The notes: generated by a model not told the origin, from the sequence alone. Shown: positions 34,941-43,986, counted from the first letter of the stretch. The stretch: DNA of 64,000 nucleotides from Pollutimonas sp036675275 (GCA_036675275.1 JAKFFG010000005.1:248001-312000), one strand, 5' to 3'. Numbers and translations are program-made.

Positions 34941-36920
34941 TTACCAGGCCTGTGATAGTTGATCGAGAATGGCCGGATTTTCAAGCGTGGAGACATCCTG
35001 GGTAACGGTTTCCCCCTGCGCCACGACGCGCAGCAAGCGCCTCATGATCTTGCCGGATCGGGTCTTGGGAAGATTCTCGCCAAAGCGTATGTCTTTGGGT
35101 TTGGCGATAGGCCCGATTTCTTTGGCCACCCAGTCGCGCAGTTGCTTTGCCACCTTTTCGGCATCCGAGCCTTGCGGCAGCGGCCCATTGAGCACGACGA
35201 AAGCAACCACGGCTTCGCCGGTAGTTGGATCCGGGCGCCCCACTACGGCGGCCTCGGCGACCAGCTGGTGCGATACCAGGGCAGACTCAACCTCCATGGT
35301 GCCCAGCCGGTGACCGGACACATTCAGGACATCGTCGATGCGGCCCATGATCCAGAAGTAACCGTCGGCATCGCATTGCGCGCCATCGCCGGCCAGATAA
35401 GCGCCTTTCAGCTCTGGAGGAAAATAGCTTTTCTTGAATCTTTCGGGGTCGCCCCATATCGTGCGTATCATGCCGGGCCACGGACGCTGGACCACCAGAA
35501 AGCCGCCCTTGCCGCTTTCGAGTTGTTCGCCCGACTCGTCCACGATTGCCGCGGCAACGCCCGGCAGCGGCAGCGTGCACGAACCCGGTTTTAGCGGTGT
35601 CACACCAGGCAGCGGGGTAATCATGTGAGCGCCGGTTTCCGTTTGCCACCAGGTATCCAGCACAGGGCAACGCTCGCGGCCGACATTGGTGTAATACCAC
35701 ATCCAGGCTTCCGGATTGATGGGCTCGCCCACCGATCCAATAATACGCAGGCTGCTAAGATCGTATTCGCGAGGATGGTAGTCGGCAGAGCCCTCGGCCG
35801 CCTTGCTGAGCGAACGGATTGCCGTCGGGGCGGTGTAGAACACCGTAACCTTGTGGCGCTGGATCATCTCCCAAAAGCGGCCCACGTTGGGATAGGTGGG
35901 AACGCCTTCGAACACCACTTGCGTCAAGCCCGCCGCGAGCGGCCCGTAGGTGATGTAGGTATGGCCCGTGACCCAGCCGACATCGGCCGTGCACCAGAAC
36001 ACGTCTGAGTCCTTGGCGTCGAAGGTCCATTTGACCGTCAGCAGGGCCCACAGCAGGAAACCGGCCGAGGCATGCTGTACGCCCTTCGGTTTACCAGTGG
36101 AACCTGAGGTGTAAAGAATGAAAAGGGGATGTTCCGCATTCAAGGCAACGGCTTCGCAATCTTCGGACTGGCCATGCGAAAGCGCATCCATCCAGACATC
36201 GCGACCCTCGACCCATTGCACCGGCCCGCCGGTACGCTTGTAGACCACGACGTGCGCCACTGCGTCGCATCCTCCCATGGACAAGGCTTCGTCCACCGCG
36301 TTCTTGAGCGGGATGGTCTTGCCGCCGCGCACCTGTTCGTCGGCCGTGATCACCAATGTGGCGCCCACATCGACAGTGCGCTCATGCAGGCTTTTCGATG
36401 AAAAGCCGCCGAAAACCACGGAGTGGATGATGCCCAGGCGCGCGCAGGCCTGCATGGCGACGATTGCTTCGATCGACATGGGCATGTAGATAATGGCCCG
36501 TTCGCCAGCCTGATGCCCCAGGGACTTCAGGCCATTGGCGAACTTGCAGACCAAGGCGTGCAGTTGCTTGTAGCTTACCGAGGTGACTTTGCCATCGTCG
36601 GCTTCGAAAATAAGCGCCGTTTTATTGGCAGTTGGCGTGTCGAGATGCTTATCAAGGCAGTTCGCCGATACATTCATCTCGCCATCCGCGAACCAACGAT
36701 AGAACGGCGCTTCGGACTCGTCCAGAACCTTGCTGAATGGAGTCGTCCAGTTCAGGTTCTCGCGGGCGAGCCGTCCCCAGAAATCATCCGGCGACTGCCT
36801 GGCCTCGTTGCACAATGCCCTGTACTCGTCCATACCGGAAATTGCGGCGTCCTTGACCAGGTTGGGAAAAGGTGGAAAAACCCGGGTCTCGGTGAGTACA
36901 GATTCAATTTCACTAGACAT
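34941..36920 (-). CDS. acs: Acetyl-CoA synthetase (AMP-forming)
   Basis: A 659-residue enzyme activating acetate to acetyl-CoA. Motifs: the phosphate loop LYTSGSTGKPKGV (about 270-282), DTWWQTETGAHMITPLP, and the C-terminal PKTRSGKIMRRLLR whose Lys is the family acetylation site that switches the enzyme off. The AAGGAG ribosome site is about six bases before the ATG. Residues such as Trp in the WWQTE segment restrict the pocket to acetate and similar short acids. A stable hairpin lies about 50-80 bases upstream of the start in the leader. An EamA transporter follows closely. Confidence 0.97.
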   Translation of the reverse strand: MSSEIESVLTETRVFPPFPNLVKDAAISGMDEYRALCNEARQSPDDFWGRLARENLNWTTPFSKVLDESEAPFYRWFADGEMNVSANCLDKHLDTPTANKTALIFEADDGKVTSVSYKQLHALVCKFANGLKSLGHQAGERAIIYMPMSIEAIVAMQACARLGIIHSVVFGGFSSKSLHERTVDVGATLVITADEQVRGGKTIPLKNAVDEALSMGGCDAVAHVVVYKRTGGPVQWVEGRDVWMDALSHGQSEDCEAVALNAEHPLFILYTSGSTGKPKGVQHASAGFLLWALLTVKWTFDAKDSDVFWCTADVGWVTGHTYITYGPLAAGLTQVVFEGVPTYPNVGRFWEMIQRHKVTVFYTAPTAIRSLSKAAEGSADYHPREYDLSSLRIIGSVGEPINPEAWMWYYTNVGRERCPVLDTWWQTETGAHMITPLPGVTPLKPGSCTLPLPGVAAAIVDESGEQLESGKGGFLVVQRPWPGMIRTIWGDPERFKKSYFPPELKGAYLAGDGAQCDADGYFWIMGRIDDVLNVSGHRLGTMEVESALVSHQLVAEAAVVGRPDPTTGEAVVAFVVLNGPLPQGSDAEKVAKQLRDWVAKEIGPIAKPKDIRFGENLPKTRSGKIMRRLLRVVAQGETVTQDVSTLENPAILDQLSQAW

Positions 36921-36967
36921 GTTGCGCTCCTTAGAAAAATGTGTTTTTGAATTATTGCCTCACCGTA

Positions 36968-36997
36968 CTTTGTCAGTCTTACGAAAGGCTGACAAAG
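36968..36997 (-). promoter_or_regulatory. Strong hairpin in the gap upstream of acs
   Basis: The arms CTTTGTCAG and CTGACAAAG pair, extended by an inner CTT/AAG with a GU pair, and have a short loop ACGA. It lies between the UMF1 permease stop (37026) and the acs start (36920). It may end the upstream transcript or act in the acs leader. It lacks a T-run. Confidence 0.55.
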
Positions 36998-37025
36998 CGA
37001 CACAAGCATATCTACAAGCAAGGAT

Positions 37026-38372
37026 TTACACCGACATCATATCGCGCAGACCGCCCTCACGCGCCAGTGCGCCCCGGGCAAAATCAAGACGCGTAAGCAC
37101 GATCAGGCCGGCCACGAAAAATATGCCCGTAAACAGCAAGGCAGCACGGTGGTTCCCGTCGGTTATCCAGGTGACAAGGCCATAGCACAATGGCCCGACT
37201 ACCGCTGCCAATTGCGTGGCGAAAGTCCACAGCGAATAGAACTCGGCCAGCCTTGTGGGCGGCGCCAACGCCCCCACCATCGCTCGGCCCGCGCTCTGGC
37301 TGGTTCCCATGCACAGTCCGGCCAATGTCGCCGCTACCCAGAATACCCATACCTGCACAGCGGCGTAAGCCACCAGAATCATGACGATCCAGCCGATCAG
37401 GGTGATCCCCAGGCCCAGCTTGTGGCCGATCCTGTCCTGCAAATAGCCGAAAAGAAAAGCCCCGGCCGCCGCCGCGATATTCACCGTGAACACCAGCATC
37501 ATCGTCTGGGCCATGGTAAAGCCCATGGCCTCGGTCGCGTACACGGCAGACAGGGTAATGACTACGGCTATGCCCGCGTGATAACAGGCGCCGCACAGCA
37601 GCAAAAGGCGGAAATCGGCGAAATGCCTGCGCGTATCGTGCCAGGACGCCTGCAGGCTGGCCAGCACTTTCCGCGGCTTTTTGTGGGTGGGCGGCGTGCG
37701 TTCACGCAGAAACAGAAAGGACGGAATTGCCGATATCAGGAATATCACCGCGGTCAGCGCCATGACGTACGGTACATACTGGCTTGCCGGTGCGCCACGA
37801 CCGCTGGCCCAGGACACCAACGCCAGTGCAAGGCCAAGGGTGAGCATGCCGCCGAAGTAGCCGAAGCTCCAGCCCCACCCGGAAACGCGGCCCAGCGCCC
37901 GGGGTCTGGCGATCTCGGGTAAAAACGCGGCAACAATGGACTCGCCCACGCAATAGCAGTAATTGGATAGAGCGATAATAAGCAGACCCCAGGCGATATC
38001 GCCCGGGCCGGTAAACGCCAGCAGGAATGTCGCTGCCACGCAGCCTATTGTGCTGGTAAACAGTAATCTGCGCTTCCCCGCCCGCGCATCCGCGTGGGAA
38101 CCCAAAGACGGCATGCTCAGCATGATCATCAGGTAGGAAAAAGACAGGGCTGCGGTAAACGCCAGTGTTCCCCACGACTTCCCGTCGGCTACGACGCCCA
38201 CGAAATAGGCACTGAAAACCGTAGTCAGGACGACCGTGGTGTACCCGGAGTTCGCGAAGTCGTACATCGCCCATGCCCATACCTCCCGCTTTGTGACGCC
38301 GGGATTGACGGCATCGCTAAAGGCGAAGGTCAAAGCAGCATCGGACGATGCCTCGGACTGCGAAGCTTTCAT
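37026..38372 (-). CDS. UMF1/Atg22-like MFS permease
   Basis: A 448-residue membrane protein with twelve helices. The N-terminal REVWAWAMYDFANSGYTTVVLTTVF is the marker of the UMF1 (Atg22-like) branch of the major facilitators, as is GNKSISYLM-like helix two. Bacterial members are uncharacterised; yeast Atg22 exports amino acids from the vacuole. Its ATG overlaps the stop of an HbpS/GlcG gene by four bases, so the two are translated together. That partner suggests a link with a small cofactor or carboxylic acid, but this is inference. Confidence 0.88.
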   Translation of the reverse strand: MKASQSEASSDAALTFAFSDAVNPGVTKREVWAWAMYDFANSGYTTVVLTTVFSAYFVGVVADGKSWGTLAFTAALSFSYLMIMLSMPSLGSHADARAGKRRLLFTSTIGCVAATFLLAFTGPGDIAWGLLIIALSNYCYCVGESIVAAFLPEIARPRALGRVSGWGWSFGYFGGMLTLGLALALVSWASGRGAPASQYVPYVMALTAVIFLISAIPSFLFLRERTPPTHKKPRKVLASLQASWHDTRRHFADFRLLLLCGACYHAGIAVVITLSAVYATEAMGFTMAQTMMLVFTVNIAAAAGAFLFGYLQDRIGHKLGLGITLIGWIVMILVAYAAVQVWVFWVAATLAGLCMGTSQSAGRAMVGALAPPTRLAEFYSLWTFATQLAAVVGPLCYGLVTWITDGNHRAALLFTGIFFVAGLIVLTRLDFARGALAREGGLRDMMSV

Positions 38373-38776
38373 CGAGCGAGAGCGTCAATTCCGGCTTGGG
38401 CAATCTCGACGTCTTCGCTGGATTTGACGCCCGAGACGCCTACCGCACCAACGATCGTCGAGTCGACAACGATGGGGACGCCACCTTCAAGCATGCCCTC
38501 AAGACCAGGTGCGGAAAGAAAAGAATAGCGCCCCTGATTGATCATGTCCTCGTAGGACTTTGAATCACGCCGTCCCAGCGCCGCAGTGCGTGCCTTGGCT
38601 GGTGAAATCTGAGCCGAAATCGGGGCGGCGCCGTCCAGACGGTTTAATCCCAGCAGGTGTCCTCCATCGTCGACTACCGAGATGGTGACGGCCCAACCCT
38701 TCTCCTGCGCAAAAGCCTGCGCGGCGTCGAGTATCGATTTCACATCGGCAATGCTTAAAACTGGTTTTGTGTACAT
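38369..38776 (-). CDS. GlcG/HbpS family protein (DUF336 fold)
   Basis: A 135-residue protein starting MYTKPVLSIADVKSILDAA. The segment VTISVVDDGGHLLGLNRLDGA (about 31-50) followed by KARTAALGRRDSK and the C-terminal GAVGVSGVKSSEDVEIAQAG is the HbpS/GlcG pattern. Members bind haem or are encoded with glycolate or other acid utilisation genes. The start at 38776 is chosen because the family begins here. It is the first gene of a two-gene unit with a UMF1 permease. No signal peptide is seen, unlike the secreted HbpS of Streptomyces. Confidence 0.9.
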   Translation of the reverse strand: MYTKPVLSIADVKSILDAAQAFAQEKGWAVTISVVDDGGHLLGLNRLDGAAPISAQISPAKARTAALGRRDSKSYEDMINQGRYSFLSAPGLEGMLEGGVPIVVDSTIVGAVGVSGVKSSEDVEIAQAGIDALAR

Positions 38777-39071
38777 TGGAAAAATTCCCCGGTTGATTTG
38801 AAACATTGTGCTACAGCCAAGGGGCTGGCACCGCCAAATAGCCCATAGACTAGCCCGCCGTCGCAGTAGAGTAAAGCCCAAAAAATCGGAAATACTTCTT
38901 TACCGATGAGCGATGATTCGTTAAACTCGAGCCCTCATTCCTGTGCAATACGTGTGGGGCGCGCGCTTTTAAAGGCGTGTTCATGCTGTATGTGGTCGGG
39001 TTAGCCAAATTTCGCTAGCAAATCGATACATACTGCAAAAAGCCCCATTTAAGCGAAAACGAAAAACGACC

Positions 39072-39722
39072 ATGCCGCCTTCTTTAGTTTCTCACTTGGC
39101 TCCATACATCACCATCGAAAATTTCTGGCGCGGCGCCAAATGCTTTTTGCTTGTTACAACTGTTGCACTAGCTGGCTGCGCCACCAACGGGCAAACCCAG
39201 GCTCAATACGACCCGGCTCGCGAAGCTCGCGACAACTATCTCTCATACACTCAGTCCGACCCGCTGGGCGCCTATCTGGCGGGTAAGCGCCAGCCTTCCA
39301 ACAGCAGCCCAAAAACCACCAAGACGCTGGCATCGGCAGCATTGAACATGCTGGGCATCAAGTATCGTTTTGGCGGGGAAACACCCAAGACGGGCTTCGA
39401 TTGCAGCGGCCTGGTCAGCTATGCGGCCGAAAAATCGCTGGGATTGAAGCTGCCGCGTCGCTCGGCCGAAATGGCGCGTGAAGGCAAGTCGATAAAGAAA
39501 AGCGAGCTGAAAAAAGGCGATCTGGTGTTCTTCAATACTCGGGGGCACCGTAATTCGCACGTAGGCATCTATCTGGGCGACAAAAAATTCGTGCACGCCC
39601 CCCGCTCAGGCGCGGTTGTCCGTATCGAAAGCATGGATATCGCCTACTGGAAAAAGCGCTATAACGGCGCCCGCCGCCTGGCGGCCAATGCCACTTCCAC
39701 CCCCATCGCGGCGGCGAACTAG
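39072..39722 (+). CDS. NlpC/P60 family lipoprotein peptidase (C40)
   Basis: A 216-residue envelope lipoprotein that cleaves peptidoglycan stem peptides. The signal sequence ends in the lipobox LAGC with Cys36. The catalytic domain (about 85-205) has the nucleophile Cys in TGFDCSGLVSYAA, the catalytic His in NSHVGIYLGD, and a third polar residue His in KFVHAPRSG. The linker between Cys36 and the domain is about 50 residues. It is convergent with the DUF2325 gene (stop at 39727). The N-region before the hydrophobic core is longer than usual. Confidence 0.93.
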   Translation: MPPSLVSHLAPYITIENFWRGAKCFLLVTTVALAGCATNGQTQAQYDPAREARDNYLSYTQSDPLGAYLAGKRQPSNSSPKTTKTLASAALNMLGIKYRFGGETPKTGFDCSGLVSYAAEKSLGLKLPRRSAEMAREGKSIKKSELKKGDLVFFNTRGHRNSHVGIYLGDKKFVHAPRSGAVVRIESMDIAYWKKRYNGARRLAANATSTPIAAAN

Positions 39723-39726
39723 CTCT

Positions 39727-40077
39727 TTAGAGCATCGCCTGGACCCGCTGGCGCTTCGCGTCGCGGGGGCAAGCTTCACAGTATCCGCACTGATCCAGCG
39801 CCTGCTTCATGCTGCACACGGAACGACGGCAGGCAAGAACCCGTATTCCGGAACGTTGGGCCGCGGCGCGGAATGTCTTCATGACGTTATGCCCCAAAAA
39901 GTCGGTCAGCAATATCAGTAGCTGAGTGCCCGACGGCAACTGCAATGTCTTTTTCTGATGAGAGGGATCGCGGCCGCTGATGTGCTGGCGGATGGCGATG
40001 TTGTGCACTTTGAGCAGATCAGGAATATTACCCAGACGATCGGCTCCTACCACGACTGCGCTGACGACTTCGGACAT
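39727..40077 (-). CDS. DUF2325 family protein
   Basis: A 116-residue protein starting MSEVVSAVVVGADRLGNIP. The segments HISGRDPSHQKKTLQLPSGT, LLTDFLGHNVMKTF and VLACRRSVCSMKQALDQC identify DUF2325; the fold looks Rossmann-like. The C-terminal Cys cluster (CYCEAC with upstream Cys) could bind metal. Function is unknown in the family. A GGAG ribosome site precedes the ATG, and a Fur-box-like site lies 37 bp upstream, so expression is probably iron-regulated. It is convergent with the NlpC/P60 gene. Confidence 0.83.
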   Translation of the reverse strand: MSEVVSAVVVGADRLGNIPDLLKVHNIAIRQHISGRDPSHQKKTLQLPSGTQLLILLTDFLGHNVMKTFRAAAQRSGIRVLACRRSVCSMKQALDQCGYCEACPRDAKRQRVQAML

Positions 40078-40113
40078 GATGACTCCAGATCAAGAATAAA
40101 CCAGTTCCGTAAC

Positions 40114-40132
40114 GATAATCATTCTTATTATC
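40114..40132. promoter_or_regulatory. Fur-box-like site upstream of the DUF2325 gene
   Basis: GATAATCATTCTTATTATC agrees with the 19-bp Fur consensus at 15 of 19 positions by direct comparison and is partly palindromic. It is 37 bp before the DUF2325 start codon, a normal distance for a Fur-repressed promoter. Confidence 0.72.
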
Positions 40133-40221
40133 AAAGTCAACAACTGTTGCGTGAAATATGTGCAGCGTGTTGGCGCCATCAAGGCGGCGCAGGCAACGCG
40201 CGCGTCATTACCGGCTGACGA

Positions 40222-41172
40222 CTAGTCCTGCTTGGGACTTTTCTCTATCGCTTCCAGTACGACATCTCGTGTGAGCGCCGGCTGAAGCATTTCCAGGAGG
40301 ACATAGACGTAATCCCGTAGAAAGACCCCCGACTTGACCGCCACGCGGGTGACGTGGGTGCCGAACAAGTGCCCGGCCGGGAGCCCTACCAAGGATTTGT
40401 CACGACGCGGGTCGAATGCCATGCCCGCGATTATCCCTATTCCAAGTCCCACGTCGACATAAGTCTTGATAACGTCGGCGTCGATGGCCTCGAGCACGAT
40501 ATCGGGGCGGATATTATGGGACGCAAATACTTCGTCGATGGTGCCCCGTCCGGAGAACGCGTGGTCGTAGGTAACGATGGGATATTGCGCAAGCTGCTCC
40601 AGCGTTATGGTCCTGGCCTCGCTGGAGGTCAGTTCAGCCAGGGGATGGTCCGGGCGCACCACGATCGTGTGTTCCCACGAGTACACCGGCATGGCGGCAA
40701 GGCCGGGTGTAAGCGCCAGCGTTTCGGTGGCGATGGCCACATCGGCCTGTTCATGCAACACCATCTGGGCAAGATTGGGAGGGCTGCCTTCCGCCAATGA
40801 CACCCTGACCTTGGGAAACCGCGCTCTGAATGCCGGAATGACCTTAGGCAGGATGTAGCGGGCCTGCGCATGCGTGCATCCAATGACCAGTCCACCCTCG
40901 TCGCGCCGGGCGAATTCATCGCTGACCTTCTTGAGGTTGTCGACTTCGCGCATGATGCGGTCGATAACCTGGGCCACTACGTGGCCGGGCTTGGTCAACC
41001 CTTTTATGCGCTTGCCATGACGTTCAAAAATCTTCAAGCCCAGTTCGTCCTCGAACTCGATAATGGCCTTGGATACACCGGGCTGCGACGTATAGAGCGT
41101 GCGCGCGGCTTCGGTCAAATTGAAATTGCGGCGGATCGTTTCGCGAACGAAGCGAAATTGCTGAAGATTCAT
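40222..41172 (-). CDS. CysB-type LysR family regulator
   Basis: A 316-residue activator. The N-terminal helix-turn-helix begins MNLQQFRFVRETIRRNFNLTEAARTLYTSQPGVSKAI, which is specific to the CysB/Cbl subgroup. The effector domain has the sulfate/acetylserine-pocket pattern GCTHAQARYILPKV near residue 100 and TYDHAFSGRGTIDE near 200. Such proteins turn on sulfur assimilation genes when sulfide is low. A hairpin overlapping the ribosome site just before the ATG suggests extra translational control. No cys biosynthetic gene is adjacent. Confidence 0.92.
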   Translation of the reverse strand: MNLQQFRFVRETIRRNFNLTEAARTLYTSQPGVSKAIIEFEDELGLKIFERHGKRIKGLTKPGHVVAQVIDRIMREVDNLKKVSDEFARRDEGGLVIGCTHAQARYILPKVIPAFRARFPKVRVSLAEGSPPNLAQMVLHEQADVAIATETLALTPGLAAMPVYSWEHTIVVRPDHPLAELTSSEARTITLEQLAQYPIVTYDHAFSGRGTIDEVFASHNIRPDIVLEAIDADVIKTYVDVGLGIGIIAGMAFDPRRDKSLVGLPAGHLFGTHVTRVAVKSGVFLRDYVYVLLEMLQPALTRDVVLEAIEKSPKQD

Positions 41173-41175
41173 AAA

Positions 41176-41199
41176 AATAGCCCTTTAGGAAGGGCTATT
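41176..41199 (-). promoter_or_regulatory. Hairpin sequestering the ribosome site of the CysB-type gene
   Basis: On the minus strand AATAGCCCTT-CCTA-AAGGGCTATT is followed by TTT and the ATG. The right arm contains the AAGGG ribosome site, so the folded mRNA hides it. The stem followed by a T-run also looks like a terminator placed directly before the start codon. Confidence 0.8.
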
Positions 41200-41243
41200 A
41201 TATGTAATAAAGAAATTAAAATATATTCTTTATGGTTATAAGC

Positions 41244-42737
41244 TTACTTCATCGAAATAGTCGTATTGACTCCGGAAGCATGCGCCGACCAGCGCGCCGT
41301 AACGGTCTTGGTCTGCGTCCAGAAATTGACCGCTTGCTTGCCGTTAGGACCGGAATCACCCAGCTTCGAAGCACGTGAGCCGGTAAAGCTGAACCAGGCG
41401 ACAGGCACCGGAATAGGAATATTGATGCCGATCTGGCCGACATCGATATTATTCTGGAAATAGCGTGCCGAGCCGCCGTCCTGGGTGAACACTGCAACAC
41501 CGTTGCCGTTCGGATTGCGATTGATGAATTCAACCGCCTCTTCTAGCGTGTCCACACTCACAACCGACAGCACCGGGCCAAATATTTCTTCGCGGTAAAT
41601 GGCCATATCGGCCGTCACATTATTGAAAATCGTCGGCCCGACAAAATTGCCTTTCTCGTAATTCAGGACCGACAAATTGCGTCCGTCGAGCAGGAGCTCC
41701 GCGCCTTCGTCGACGCCTTGCTGTATCAGGCCTTCGACACGTTTCTTGGCGTTGGGCGAAACAAGAGGGCCGAGGTCGGCATCGCGATCAGAGCCGATGC
41801 TGACCTTGAGCTTTTTGGCTCGCTCGATAAAATCGGGCAGCCACTCGCGCGCCTCGCCCACCATGACGGCTACCGACGTTGCCATGCAGCGCTGGCCCGC
41901 GGCGCCGAACGCGGCGCCAACGAGTTGATTGAGGGCCACTTCGCGATCGGCATCGGGAAGGATGACGCAGTGGTTCTTGGCGCCCATCATTGCCTGACAG
42001 CGCTTGCCGGCTTTGGAGGCACGGTTGTAGATTTCTGTACCCACGTGTGTCGAGCCAATGAAGGAGATGGCCTTGATGTCCGGGTGGTCGCACAAGCCAT
42101 TGGCGATGTCGGGGCCGCCGTGCACGACGTTGAGCACGCCCGGTGGCAGGCCGGCTTCAAGAGCCAGCCTGGCAAGCATCAATGAAGAGCTGGGGTCTTG
42201 CTCGGACGGCTTCAGAATGAAGGTGTTGCCGGTGGCCACGGCCAATGGGAACATGAAGCACGGCAGCATGATGGGGAAGTTGAACGCCGTGATGCCGGCC
42301 ACGACGCCCAAGGGCTGGATCAGCGTGTAAACGTCGATGCCCGTCGCCGCATTTTCAGCGTACTCGCCCAGTTGCAAGGAAGCAATCGAGCAGGCATGCT
42401 CGATCACTTCCAGGCCGCGTCCGACTTCGCCTTCGGCATCCGGCAAGGTTTTGCCGTGCTCCAGCGAAATGGATTTCGCCAGGGCCTCGGTGTTGTCACG
42501 CACCAGCTTCTGCAGATTCAGCATGACGCGCATGCGAGTGCCCTGGCTGGCATTGCGCCAAGTCTTGAATGCCTCTTTGGAGTTAGCCACCGCCAAATCC
42601 AGTTCTTCCTTGGTTGCAAACGGCACTTGCGCAACGACCTCTTGAGTGGCGGGATTGACGACATCGCGCCACTGCGTTGTTTTCGACTGCACAAGCTCAC
42701 CACCGATAAGTAGTGGAATACGGGGAACTGCACTCAT
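41244..42737 (-). CDS. mmsA: CoA-acylating methylmalonate-semialdehyde dehydrogenase
   Basis: A 497-residue NAD-dependent enzyme that converts methylmalonate semialdehyde or malonate semialdehyde to propionyl-CoA or acetyl-CoA in valine, inositol and beta-alanine breakdown. The catalytic Cys lies in AAGQRCMATSVAV (about residue 285), the CoA-specific family start is LLIGGELVQSKTTQWRDVVNPATQEV. A clear AAGGAGA ribosome site precedes the ATG at 42737; the frame extends ten codons further upstream without family similarity. It follows a branched-chain amino-acid-type binding protein gene by 37 bp in one likely operon. Confidence 0.95.
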   Translation of the reverse strand: MSAVPRIPLLIGGELVQSKTTQWRDVVNPATQEVVAQVPFATKEELDLAVANSKEAFKTWRNASQGTRMRVMLNLQKLVRDNTEALAKSISLEHGKTLPDAEGEVGRGLEVIEHACSIASLQLGEYAENAATGIDVYTLIQPLGVVAGITAFNFPIMLPCFMFPLAVATGNTFILKPSEQDPSSSLMLARLALEAGLPPGVLNVVHGGPDIANGLCDHPDIKAISFIGSTHVGTEIYNRASKAGKRCQAMMGAKNHCVILPDADREVALNQLVGAAFGAAGQRCMATSVAVMVGEAREWLPDFIERAKKLKVSIGSDRDADLGPLVSPNAKKRVEGLIQQGVDEGAELLLDGRNLSVLNYEKGNFVGPTIFNNVTADMAIYREEIFGPVLSVVSVDTLEEAVEFINRNPNGNGVAVFTQDGGSARYFQNNIDVGQIGINIPIPVPVAWFSFTGSRASKLGDSGPNGKQAVNFWTQTKTVTARWSAHASGVNTTISMK

Positions 42738-42774
42738 TAAAGTCTCCTTGACGCATTCATAATGCAAAATAGAA

Positions 42775-43986
42775 TCAGCTTTTCTTGACTAGCGGACATG
42801 TGGACTGGGACAGAGGCTGGAATGCCTCTGCGGCAGGAATGGTGGCAACGAGCTTGGACAGGTCCCATTCGTTCTTGGATTCGGCCGGGGTTTTCACCTC
42901 GTAAAGATACATATCATGAATCACGCGGCCGTCGGGACGTATCGAGGCATTGTGCATGATGGGGTCCTTGATTGGAATCTCACGCATCTTGGCGGCAACC
43001 ACGTCGCCCTCGGTGGAACCGGATGCAGCCACTGCCTTCAGGTAATGCCTTACGCTGGAATAGACGCCGGCATGCGTCATTGTCGGCTTCTGATCCTTGA
43101 ACGCCTTGGCGAACTCGTTCGACCAGGCGCGCGTGCCTTCATCGAAGTCCCAGTAAAAACCGTCGACATAGGTCAGGCCCTGGGCGGTTTCCAGCCCCAG
43201 GGCACGCAGGTCGGACAGGAAGATGAGCAGCGAAGCCAGGCGCTGTCCGCCCGCCACGATACCGAATTCGCGCGCCTGCTTGATTGCGTTCACCACATCG
43301 GCGCCGCCATTGGCCAAGGCCACCACCTGCGCCTTCGATGTCTGAGCCTGCAAGAGATAAGATGCAAAGTCAGCCACATTCAGCGGATGCAGCACCGAAC
43401 CCACCACCGTGCCGCCCAATTGTTTGACCATGTCTTCAGCGCCCTTTTGCAGAGAGTGCCCGAATGCATAATCGACCGTGACGAAATACCACGACTTGCC
43501 GCCCTTGCCTATCATGGCCCGCACACCGCCCACGGATTGGGAATAGACATCGAACATCCAGTGAAAACCGACAGGCGAGCAACTGTCGTTCGTAAGGCCT
43601 GTCGTGGCGGGCCCCGAAAACATGACTACTTTGTTCTTTTCCTTGGCGATGCCTTGCACCGCCAACGCCACCGCCGAGTTGGTCAGGTCCGCAATGGCGC
43701 TGACGCCGTCGCGATCGAACCATTCCCGTGCCTTGGCAGCGCCGACATCGGCCTTATTCTGGTTGTCGGCGGATACCAGCGAAATTTCCATGCCTTTGCA
43801 TTCGGCTGCGAGACAGTCGTCGATGGCCAGTTGCGCCGCGGCGACTGATCCCGGCCCGCCCATGGAAGCGTACGTGCCCGACATATCTGTGAGCACGCCG
43901 ATTTTTACCGGCGGCGCCTTGGCATGGGCCGCGCCTGCAAGGCCCATGCACAAGCTGGCGGCCAGCGGCAGAGTCAATTTGTTCAT
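42775..43986 (-). CDS. ABC transporter substrate-binding protein (branched-chain amino acid/amide type)
   Basis: A 403-residue exported protein of the Leu/Ile/Val-binding family. A signal peptide (about 1-22) ends AHA. The mature N-terminus VKIGVLTDMSGTYASMGGPGSVAAAQLAID is the family mark. No permease or ATPase gene is beside it, so it must share a transporter encoded elsewhere or act as a sensor. It precedes mmsA and is divergent from a LysR regulator; together they suggest an uptake and breakdown route for a valine-derived or related acid, which is inference. Confidence 0.9.
   Translation of the reverse strand: MNKLTLPLAASLCMGLAGAAHAKAPPVKIGVLTDMSGTYASMGGPGSVAAAQLAIDDCLAAECKGMEISLVSADNQNKADVGAAKAREWFDRDGVSAIADLTNSAVALAVQGIAKEKNKVVMFSGPATTGLTNDSCSPVGFHWMFDVYSQSVGGVRAMIGKGGKSWYFVTVDYAFGHSLQKGAEDMVKQLGGTVVGSVLHPLNVADFASYLLQAQTSKAQVVALANGGADVVNAIKQAREFGIVAGGQRLASLLIFLSDLRALGLETAQGLTYVDGFYWDFDEGTRAWSNEFAKAFKDQKPTMTHAGVYSSVRHYLKAVAASGSTEGDVVAAKMREIPIKDPIMHNASIRPDGRVIHDMYLYEVKTPAESKNEWDLSKLVATIPAAEAFQPLSQSTCPLVKKS

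Noticed and set aside
34914..38372. Both the EamA transporter and the UMF1 permease start with MKASQ
   Set aside because: Codons differ and the rest of the proteins are unrelated, so it is chance rather than a duplication.
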